A stretch of DNA of 14,296 bases, from assembly GCA_001970855.1 (NCBI GenBank), contig LSSN01000636.1, positions 2,131 to 16,426 on the forward strand. The letters run 5' to 3'. Source of the stretch: Smittium culicis (lineage: Eukaryota; Kickxellomycota; Harpellomycetes; Harpellales; Legeriomycetaceae). The notes beneath the pieces are model-generated. The model did not search any database. It saw only the letters and a list, made by a program, of their open reading frames with translations, and was not told the DNA's origin. Shown piece by piece: positions 1-8,480 of the stretch (position 1 is the stretch's first letter; the number at the start of each line of letters is the position of its first letter). A program made the position numbers and the translations under genes.

Positions 1-704
1 GTATAATAGCCAAATCTAAAATTTTTTTGTTTATTACTATTTATAATAGGCTCGTTACATACCATTAATCAGCGTTAATTTAAAATTTTGAACATTATCT
101 CTTTCCTCAAAATTATTAGTTAATTCGAGAAAATGATGAAAAATATTTATTTTTAGTTTATATAAAATTTTATATTAATAATTAATAGTTTCAACCAGTC
201 ATATAAAATCGTATAAAAATTCTGTTAGATATAGTATAATACTTTATTGGATTTAATGAATATCATATACGATATGCAACACCTTCGTTAAATTTTAATC
301 GTTAAATGCAACATAGAGATATCAATACATTAGATCAATAGTAAGTATATTAAGATATTTCTCCTTAATAAGTGTAATAGCATCGAGATTAGCGTTAATG
401 ATTTCTTTTTTATGGCCATCTCATTGACTTGATCTAATAAAGATATTATTAAAAGATATTTGCATATTTTTTCGTAAATTGTGAATTCAATTAGATAGGT
501 ATGGATATATTCCGCCGTTTATGACCTGGAGAGTAATTAAATATGTGTCACTATTCAATCAATAGATGTTTTTTAATATTCGATTTATCTAGTTTTAAAT
601 TTGTACTTTTTTTACTAAATTTTTTTTCAATATAAAAAGTTTAATAATCATTTATAAAAGCGTTTCTTGAAGGGTTTTTTATGTATTTTTTCGTGATAGT
701 ATAT

Positions 705-727
705 ATTTCTTACTTTTAGTAAGAAAT
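705..727. repeat. perfect 9-bp hairpin
   Basis: Arms ATTTCTTAC (705-713) and GTAAGAAAT (719-727) are exact reverse complements around a 5-nt loop TTTTA. There is no adjacent gene, so a terminator role cannot be argued. Confidence 0.6.
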
Positions 728-2223
728 TTTGTTTAATAAAGAGAAAATGATGATGATAAGTATAAATAAAATAACATAGTATGAGTAAATAAAAATAATT
801 TTTATTTAATTGGTAAAGATCTAATCAAGTTGGTATTTTGATGTTTAAAAAAAGACTCAATTTAAAATGAGAATCTCGAATTTTATTTGTTAAAAGAGAA
901 AAAAAACATCAAGTACTACCAATTTTAGATAAATAATAATTTCATATCATTTTCTGCAAAGTTTTTACTACGAAATATACAATATATTTTCTATATTTAT
1001 TACTTTTTCAAACATCGATGATTTATGTTATATTTAATAATATAAAAAGTCCTAAAAATCAAGAGTACTGAATGAAAAAATTCTAGTAATTGGTTCACCT
1101 CAAAAACAAATTCAATAAAGGTATTTAGTGTATTATTGTTTTGTTAACTGAATAAATTTTACTAAAATTATAATGATAAAACTGCTTATGATGTTTTAAG
1201 AACTGTGTTTTGACTTGATTTATGTGGATAAGAGTAATATTTTTTTATAAATAGTATATTTTTAGTTTATTTAATCTCACTTTACTATTGATTCCATCTT
1301 CATAAGCATCTATTTATTTGATATAATCAATTTTATAAATCCGCAAATTTTCTAATATTTTATTGTTATTATTTTCCTTTTTAATTTTATTTATAATATT
1401 AAACCCCAAGGAAATGGGGTATATAAGGATTCCCAAATATCTGAACAAAAAATTATCTAAAAAATAAAATAATTAAATTATAAAAAATTGTAAATTATCA
1501 AATATAACAACCAGTGATATTAATCAAATTGCACAAACTTCAATAAAACCTGTAATATTTTTTCCTTCGATTTCACTTTTTCCGCTTCGCACTTGTGTAA
1601 AAAATTCCCAATATTCAAAAAAATTCAACTTATATCATCCTTGTCTTTATTACCAGGAACTTTAATATTACCATAATATGTTTTTATTTCTTTTTGTACG
1701 TTATAAAATTACATCCTGATTTCTATTTATTTTTTTCTAGAAAATATGAATATGTAGAAATTCTTTAAGGAAAGCTTCACTTTTATAAAGTTAAATCTAC
1801 ACATTATCATGTAATTTTAAGATTCTATTATATTTAAAATCCTGTTGTTTATTCTGGTATAATTTTCTCTAATCATGATTTCTATATTTTTAGTGTAGAG
1901 ATATTATTGGTAAAAACGTTATGTAAATCATAAAATAATTCTTAGTATCATTTACAATATATTCTCCTTGGGGGTGAGGTGGAGAATAATTTTATGTCTT
2001 TTGGTATTAAATCGACTTTGAATTAATTAGAAAATTTTATTGGAGGTAATTTATATTTTTCTTTGTCAAAGTTTCTTCATATTCTAGCTCGTTTTGCTCA
2101 AGTTACATCCCTAATTTTAAGCCAGAATATTATTTTTCTTTTCATACAACTAGATTGAATTGCCTTCAGAGGATACTTCGATAAACCTTATACGATCCTA
2201 TAAAATTAAAATTTAAAGGTTTA

Positions 2224-2284
2224 TAGTGTTTCATTTTAAGAAAATATGATATACTATATTTAAATTTCGGTATGAGAAACACTA
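2224..2284. repeat. 9-bp inverted repeat, 43-nt spacer
   Basis: TAGTGTTTC at 2224-2232 is matched by GAAACACTA at 2276-2284. Pairing does not extend in either direction. It may be chance in AT-rich DNA or the remnant of a small terminal-inverted-repeat element. Confidence 0.4.
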
Positions 2285-3216
2285 AATATAGCCTAGATGA
2301 TAAGATAAATATGCCTTTTAAATTTCATTTATCATTTCTAAGAATATTTAAATTGAGAATACTGACTTTTTAAAATAAATAAACTCAGTATTTGTGATTA
2401 ATTTTTACTTTTATTAGTATATATATTATATTAATCTGATTAACATACAATAATAGAAATGTATTTACGGGAAATTATTGTACTATTTAAAAAAAAATAG
2501 AGAACATCCATAAATAAAACATTTCTTCTTTTTGTAATATAAATAATATGGAATCATTTTCATATTTTATATCAAATTAAAATCTCATCATCATTTATAT
2601 ATCTTGAATAATTTTAAATGATTTATTTTAGAGCTGATTTCTATAAAGTTCAAATTGAATGCTTGCAAAGAACACTATGATAGATTTTATAATTTGAAAA
2701 AAAAATTTTTCCAAATATAATCCCTTTTAAAATAAAAAATATATATGATTATTTATTGTATAATATGTATGTTACTATTAAATATTATTCAACAAAAAAA
2801 ACTTATATTTTATTTATATAGTACATTGATAAAAATTTTTCGTAGAATTTTTTAATAATCAAGATTAAGTAGCGATCGTTTTGATGATAATAGATGTTTA
2901 CTTGAATGATTAATTAGTATTATCGACAATAAAATATTCTTTTATTCTATTAATTTTTTAGCAACGAAAAGTAAGCGTTTATAAAATAAATGTACATGAA
3001 ATATTCTCGCTGCGATAGTTATTCAGATTTTGAAAAAAATAAAATAAAAAGATCAAATGTACTATGATGTACTATTTGTTTTTTTTTAATATATGATGCG
3101 TTTTCACAGCTATAAAATATGACTAAATATTATTTATTATAGCACCAATAAAAATGCATTTGTAAAAAATCGGAAAGTAATGTATTTGCGAATATATCGA
3201 GGTGTTTAACTTTCAC

Positions 3217-3236
3217 ATTTATTTATTTATTTATTT
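3217..3236. repeat. (ATTT)5 microsatellite
   Basis: Five exact tandem copies of ATTT in gene-free DNA. Confidence 0.9.
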
Positions 3237-3874
3237 CCCTACTCATAGCCATTGCCATTATTTTAAAATCCTTTGAAAAAAAAAAACATCTGTATGATTC
3301 CTGGTGCTGCTAGAAGTTTTATTTATTACATATCGACAAATAAAATTTAAAAAGGAAAATATCGCTTTATATATAAACTTGCAGGTTTATACAACAAATA
3401 ATTTAAATTGAAATATGTCTAGTCAAATGACTATTAACCCTTTTACGGGCGGTAGAATATTTTTGATCTTCAAAATATAGCCAACTGAATTCATCAAAAA
3501 CAGTTTAATTCTGATTCCTTAAAAAATAATGGTTAGTTTAAGAATAGTAGCAAATAATAAATTTGCTTATATACCATAAACGAATCAATAAATTCAGATT
3601 ATTTAAGAGTGTTGGACAGGATAGAGTTAAGAATATTATTTTTGTTGCATTTAAAAGAGTGAATACTGCAATTTTCTCAAGTTATATATATCTAGCAACA
3701 ATTTATCTGCTTCTATAATAGTATAGCTATGAATCATTAAATATCTTTAGTTTATATTTGCTACTAATGTTAGTCTATTATAACTGTAAAATATCTCATA
3801 ATAATTGAATAACTAAGGATCAGCCGTCATTATAGTTCGACTAGTAGGTGCAAAAAATTAAACACCGATTTTAC

Positions 3875-3902
3875 AATATTTTATTAAGAATAATAAAATA
3901 TT
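3875..3902. repeat. perfect 11-bp hairpin
   Basis: AATATTTTATT (3875-3885) and AATAAAATATT (3892-3902) are exact reverse complements with a 6-nt loop. All-A/T arms make chance occurrence in this background plausible. Confidence 0.5.
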
Positions 3903-4377
3903 CAAAGCTTAGATGAATATTACAGCGATAGTTCCTACACTATGCTAACATATGGCTTTTATGTTATAAATGAATGGATTATTGAAATCTTTATTTAGTT
4001 TATGCTTTTTTTAGGTTATTCATTTTAGTAAAATTCTAGGCTTTAAATCTTATTCTATGATATTTTTCATTATTAAATATAGAATATATACAAGTATATA
4101 GACCATGATTATAGTAGAACTAGAAGTTTTATGTTTTGTTTTGCATTGCTTATTTATCGTTTTATATATCATCAAATATTTTCATTAGTAATAAAATAGA
4201 CAAAAATATTTTTTATGAAATAAAACTCGACAATTATTTTCATTACACATTGGTAATTGTGTTATTACAATATACTTTGTTTTATTAAAATGTTGATAAT
4301 TACTATTGGTTCAGATATTTATCACTAGTATAATTTATATTTTTGAAAATATGAATTATATAATTATTTATAGTTAT

Positions 4378-4395
4378 AGCTGTAGCTGTAGCTGT
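4378..4395. repeat. (AGCTGT)3 tandem hexamer
   Basis: Three exact tandem copies of AGCTGT, flanked on the left by a degenerate copy (AGTTAT). It is an island of mixed composition in A/T-rich surroundings. No function is evident. Confidence 0.8.
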
Positions 4396-5001
4396 AAATT
4401 AAAATAAAATACATTAGATTTATGTATGTAGATTTTTATTTTAAATTGTTATACTATTAGGCTCGATTAGTTATTAATCGTAAAACATACAATAAAATAT
4501 TTATTTTGTTCCCGTTTGTGAGAATATGATCTTTTAAAGAAATCAATTTACTATATTGAATGTAATTTTTTTTTTTTGATAGATAACTTTAACCAAAAAA
4601 TAAATTATAATGAGTTGGAAATAATTAGCAGTATCCAACTAGATAAGAGTAAAGATCTGAAATCAGGGCTTTTAGACCAAGTCTAGAGGTAAAAAAAAAG
4701 TTAAAAAAAGAAAAAAAACAAGTTTTTTTTTACGTAATAAGAATGATTCCTTGATGACATTTTCTTTACTGGTTATATTTTTTGGTTATAATATTTTCGC
4801 AAGAAGCGGTGGATATGCTTGAAAATTTAAAAATAAACATCAGGGATAAGGATTATTAGAATTATCAATCGGAACGCTGTAAAACAAGTGCTAAATTAAT
4901 GTGATAAATTAAGATTCAAAAACGTATATTGGGGATTATTTGGAGGCGCGGAGCTTATACCATTAAATCTTTCCTATTGATAATAATAATTATTATTTTT
5001 C

Positions 5002-5250
5002 AGCCATATTAGAAAACTATATCTGATGAATTAAATAATATACCGAATAGTTTTACCTAAAATAATTGAGCAAATAGAACTTCAAAGAAAAGTAGTTCCG
5101 GTTTCCCTAATAATATCCCATGAACATAATTATACGGTATTGGAATTAATAATTTTTGAATGTTATTTAAATTCGAAGGACGTGTAAATATCTTTGAAGA
5201 CAAGATTCGCATAACGTCTTCAAGCATATTATCTTGCTTAGAGAAGCTGA
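5002..5250 (+). mobile_element. decayed Ty3/gypsy-type integrase fragment (probable)
   Basis: One frame starting at 5002 reads protein-like across several stops (5032, 5185, 5212, 5239, 5248), with 50 stop-free codons at 5035-5184. The order of motifs resembles the N-terminal zinc-binding part of a Ty3/gypsy integrase: an LY-like segment, then YRIVLPK, then IIEQI, then VPVS where the family has a GH.G loop, a following T and L, an aromatic-rich stretch, SKDV, and KTR-A where the family has its Cys pair. The His and Cys ligands are mostly lost, so it cannot be functional. I found no clear reverse transcriptase, RNase H or integrase core beside it, and no LTRs. The family assignment rests on pattern memory and is tentative. 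Confidence 0.4.
5194..5223. repeat. 8-bp inverted repeat
   Basis: TTGAAGAC (5194-5201) and GTCTTCAA (5216-5223) are exact reverse complements with a 14-nt loop. It lies inside the retroelement-like segment. Confidence 0.45.
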
Positions 5251-5364
5251 TCTTGTTTTAGATTGAATATATTTAAAAACCGAAAAAGTACAAGTCATTG
5301 AAATTATGATAATTTTTATAGACTGTATAAACTGTTATTTAATTCAAATCTTGAATTATAAGCA

Positions 5365-5449
5365 ACTTTACGAGTAAAGTATGAACATTATATTTTTTTT
5401 TCAATTAAATTATAGCCTAAAGAAAACCAAGCTTGGTTTCGAGTAAAGT
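5365..5449. repeat. palindrome cluster with repeated CGAGTAAAGT
   Basis: ACTTTAC (5365-5371) pairs with GTAAAGT (5374-5380) across 2 nt. A perfect 16-bp palindrome AAACCAAGCTTGGTTT occupies 5424-5439. The decamer CGAGTAAAGT occurs at 5371-5380 and again at 5440-5449, directly abutting the 16-bp palindrome. It could be a protein-binding site or the edge of an element. No gene in the window clearly owns it. Confidence 0.55.
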
Positions 5450-5549
5450 CGAATTACACTGTTTTTTATTCGGGGATTAAAATCAAAGAATAGTGCAATT
5501 TTATTCGGGTCATAATTCTATGGATGCAGCTGTGGTATAGCTGTAAAAA

Positions 5550-5645
5550 ATGCCTGTCAGAGCTCAACCTTCAGAGCAACCATTTTGGGCTTCTGGTTTG
5601 AATAATCTCACTGAAATTCTGCTCATTAAAAATTTGATTGAGTAA
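5550..5645 (+). other. 31-codon ORF of mixed composition, unassigned
   Basis: An ATG opens a 31-residue frame beginning MPVRAQPSEQPFW and ending at TAA (5643-5645). Composition (Pro, Gln, Trp) is less biased than the A/T-driven peptides around it. After the stop the same frame stays protein-like for a few short segments. It may be the start of a decayed retroelement protein, an exon of an unseen gene, or chance. No family is recognised. Confidence 0.2.
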
Positions 5646-5760
5646 TTTTATGAGGGGTCCGCTACTATCTGAGAACATACCGGAATGTTTTTTTGTAGCT
5701 TGCTGATATTAAGCTAGTGAGTAAGAGGTAAGCTTTGAAAGGAGCGGGTTTTAGTATTTA

Positions 5761-5949
5761 TTAGTGCCAAGAAATTTTGGAACCCTTGAGAACATTGAAA
5801 TTGCTTTTAAGGTTAGTATTGATGACTTTGGGTAGGAAACGCCTCGTGGCAATTATTAGTAGTAAATCGATTGTTCCGAGAAATAAAACTTTATGTAAAC
5901 GAAGGGAACAGTAGAATTGATAATAGCCAATAAATAATGCATATAAAAA
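5761..5949 (-). other. 62-codon open frame without ATG, unassigned
   Basis: On the - strand a frame is open from 5949 to a TAA at 5763-5761. It has no ATG and is limited upstream by a stop. It contains hydrophobic stretches and the pieces LGTIDLL and KGSKISW. I considered a relic of a retroelement protease region but cannot support that. It may equally be chance, because this stretch is less A/T-rich than the block to its left. Confidence 0.2.
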
Positions 5950-6075
5950 TTATTAAAGATTTTAACAGGTCTTTTATGGCATTTGTTTGTTTGTGGAATA
6001 GCCATTGGCTAAATTGTTAGCGCTTATGATAAAAAAACGAAATTTTGGTTATTCTAGCAAAGTTATTGGCTATTA
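5921..6075. repeat. inverted repeats built on the CCAAT core
   Basis: TAATAGCCAATAA (5921-5933) and its exact 13-bp reverse complement (6063-6075) bracket a third, palindromic copy, TAGCCATTGGCTA (5999-6011). Each contains a CCAAT core: on + near 5927, on - near 6008 and near 6069. Two readings are possible. It could be a CCAAT-box cluster upstream of the acetylhydrolase gene, whose ATG is about 520 nt beyond, or a small terminal-inverted-repeat element of about 155 bp. No clear target-site duplication is visible. Confidence 0.5.
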
Positions 6076-6243
6076 ATTCCGAACTAAGTGACAGTTTGAA
6101 TTTAATACAAAAAAAAAAGTTAGAGAATCACATTCAAAGCGTTTTTCACAAATGTGTTAAAAATTAATTAACTATTGTAAAAGAGGTAGGTACAAATTAT
6201 AACGCACTTCTTTACGCTAAACCCATTTATAAATATTTCCAGG

Positions 6244-6251
6244 TATAAATA
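6244..6251 (+). promoter_or_regulatory. candidate TATA box for acetylhydrolase gene
   Basis: TATAAATA, followed by G, stands about 340 nt before the start codon. If transcription began some 30 nt downstream, the leader would carry no ATG before the real start: none occurs between the ATG at 6261 and the one at 6594, which is unusual in DNA this A/T-rich. A second TATATA-like run near 6460 would give a leader of about 100 nt. The same TATAAATA sequence lies upstream of the zinc-finger gene. Confidence 0.4.
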
Positions 6252-6593
6252 GCGCCAAGTATGCCCCAAAGATATCGCACCAACAAAATCCAAAAACTCT
6301 TCAAAGAATAATTATTACTTAATTTCAGCTCGTATTTACGCATCAAATCAGCTAACTCAGCCGCCCTCCATCATCATAAAGCCCCTTCGCTCTTTTTTCT
6401 TGGATAATAAGCCGTAAAAAAAATATAAGCTTCGTTAAAAAATAGACAAATAAAGTTTTATATATTTACTAGTCGCGCTCATACAAGGGTCAAGGAAGCC
6501 GTTGCTCCTAGGGAAAAACGTTTTATTTCTTTCAAATATTTAACTACAAATCTAAAATTGGTTTAATTTCATCAAAACTCTAATATTAAAAAG

Positions 6594-8230
6594 ATGAATT
6601 GGTTTAAAAGTACTTTCTCTGGAATAGTTCCCAAAGTTTACTCCAGCTCTGGGCCATATGACGTGGGTGTGTTTGACTACGAATGGGTTCCTGAAGATTT
6701 CGATTTTAAAGCCGCCTTTTCCACTGATGCTGGAAAACATATTTCATTATTCCCCGACTCCTTATCGTTAAGATGCTATTATCCGGGAATTAAAAACAAT
6801 TCAACCGATAACCACGTTGACTGGCTACCAGAGCCTAAAAATGTTTATGCTGAAGGTTATGGCTCGTTTGTTAAGGTTCCAAGTTGGGCTTCGAGGAAAT
6901 TATTTGGTTTTGCAGAATCTTATTTCAAAATGCCTGCATACTACGGAATCGACCCCATTAAATCTATACGCGAAAAAGCTGAATTAAACAGCGAGCTGGA
7001 CACTTCGGCTGACAAAAATAAAACCATTACTTCAGAAAGCTATTGCAAGCTCCCTGTAGCTATATTTTCACACGGGTTAGCCGGTAACAGAACAACATAC
7101 TCTGCTATTTGTAGAGAAATGGCCTCATACGGAGTTGTTGTTCTTGCCCTTGAACACCGTGATGGCTCCGCTTCGGCTAGTTATCTGGCTACAAAAGATA
7201 CTGCACTCCCATATCACGATTTTTCTCATTACATGAATTCAACTAACAAAGCGAATGGCTCAATAAAGAATGATTCTGATCAAAATAAAATCGAAGAGTT
7301 TGGCCCTGAGAGATTAGAATTCCAACAAAAAAAACTAAATTCAAGAGTTCGCGAAATATATGAAACTGTTACTGAATTACATCGTTTAAGTACAGATGTA
7401 TCAGATTCTCAATCAAAAAACAGCAACCTCTTTCATAAACTTGGTTTATCAACTAGGCTTGACTTTGATCAAATGGTCATTGTTGGCCACAGTTTTGGTA
7501 GCGCCTCGGCTCTTGAAGCTATTGACTCCAACACAAACATTAAATACACTAAAAACAACAAATCTCCCTTTAAAGCTGCTATTGTTTTAGATCCCTGGAT
7601 GTTTGCTGTTGACCGCTCAAACCCAAGGATTGAAATTCCAACTCTGATCGTCCGCTCTGAGCATTTCCTTAAATGGGAAGAGCACTACGTTGAAGAAGTT
7701 CAATACTTTAAAAAAAGGTACCCACAATATATTTCATAACTAAACAAGTCTCTTTTAAGACTACCAATTTTGCAATAATCTTATATTCCACTTTCCACCA
7801 TTCATTTTTTTTTTTATTAACTCCTTCGCCCTTATCCTTTCCACATTTGAGTGCTATTTCTCCTTATTCACTTTGTTTTTATCCCTAATTTACTAACAAA
7901 CTTGCCTTTTTAATACTCCACTTTAGCTTCAACATCGACACCAACACCCCTGAGCAAAGACTATCTACCCCGGGAAAATTATACTCAGTTAACATCTACA
8001 AGGCAGGCCACCAATACTTTAGTGATTTATACCTTCTCTTTCCTTGGGTCACCAAACTCAAAAATACCACTTTTACTGCTAATCCAGAAAGAGTCATTTC
8101 ACTTACCAATGAAATCACCATCGAGTTTTTGCGCAAAGTTTTAGATACTCAATTACCTAAAGGCTCTTCTGAAAGTTCCCATATCCTTGACAATTTTGAT
8201 ACTACAAACCCCGAAATTTTCTTTGACTGA
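6594..8230 (+). CDS. platelet-activating factor acetylhydrolase-like lipase (two exons)
   Basis: Exons at 6594-7717 and 7927-8230 join in frame to give 475 residues. It is an alpha/beta-hydrolase of the PAF acetylhydrolase family (plasma/type II), serine esterases that remove short or oxidised acyl chains at sn-2 of phospholipids. Visible landmarks are a GPYDVG start region near residue 20, the oxyanion-hole HG at 160-161 (FSHGLAGNR), EHRDGS at 187-192, the nucleophile elbow GHSFG at 298-302 with Ser300, LDPW with Asp333, SEHF at 355-358, and AGHQYFSD with the catalytic His403 encoded in exon 2. There is no signal peptide or clear membrane segment, so it is probably intracellular, like PAFAH2. 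The start is the first ATG after a long ATG-free leader, with A at -3. The 381-residue frame ending at 7739 is only exon 1 read into the intron. The gene is convergent with NDC1, with 250 nt between the stops. True substrate is unknown. Confidence 0.92.
7718..7926 (+). other. intron of the acetylhydrolase gene (209 nt)
   Basis: The donor is AAG/GTACCC at 7718, an excellent branch site TACTAAC lies at 7891-7897, and the acceptor is CACTTTAG ending at 7926. The split codon (AG + C, Ser375) keeps the frame and brings in the family's His motif, which confirms the junction. Unspliced, translation would stop at 7737-7739. Confidence 0.88.
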
Positions 8231-8390
8231 TCTTTTTTTACGCAATATACTTTTTTATTAAATCTATCTCCTTAACCCATTATTTTATATCCTCACTTTA
8301 GAATTAGAATTGTACATAATGCATTATGTCTTTATTATTTTTTAGGTTTTTAAAGCTATATCTAATATTACTGTCTAATGATTATAAGCT

Positions 8391-8396
8391 TTTATT
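8391..8396 (-). terminator. candidate poly(A) signal for NDC1
   Basis: AATAAA on the - strand, about 85 nt past the NDC1 stop. This lies inside the short convergent interval shared with the acetylhydrolase gene. A/T-rich DNA makes such hexamers common. Confidence 0.3.
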
Positions 8397-8429
8397 TTAC
8401 GTCATTTTTTTTTTTTTAATTTATAGCAT

Positions 8430-8439
8430 AATAAATAAA
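8430..8439 (+). terminator. candidate poly(A) signals for acetylhydrolase gene
   Basis: Two overlapping AATAAA hexamers (8430-8435, 8434-8439) lie about 200 nt after the stop at 8230 and within 50 nt of the end of the NDC1 coding region. If used, the two genes' 3' UTRs overlap. Confidence 0.35.
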
Positions 8440-8480
8440 CAATTTTAGAAAAAGTATCTTTTATCTAATTATAATTACAA

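Larger units (their letters stand above)
1..4990. other. AT-rich gene-free block
   Basis: I see no coding gene, tRNA or rRNA in this stretch. Stops are dense in all frames, and no open frame that I read resembles a known protein. Composition is uniformly A/T with many homopolymer runs. It holds only simple repeats and hairpins, listed separately. It could be decayed repeat DNA, heterochromatin or a long intergenic spacer; sequence alone does not decide. Confidence 0.7.

Noticed and set aside
6552..6740. 62-codon - strand ORF
   Set aside because: Antisense to the start of the acetylhydrolase gene; no independent support.
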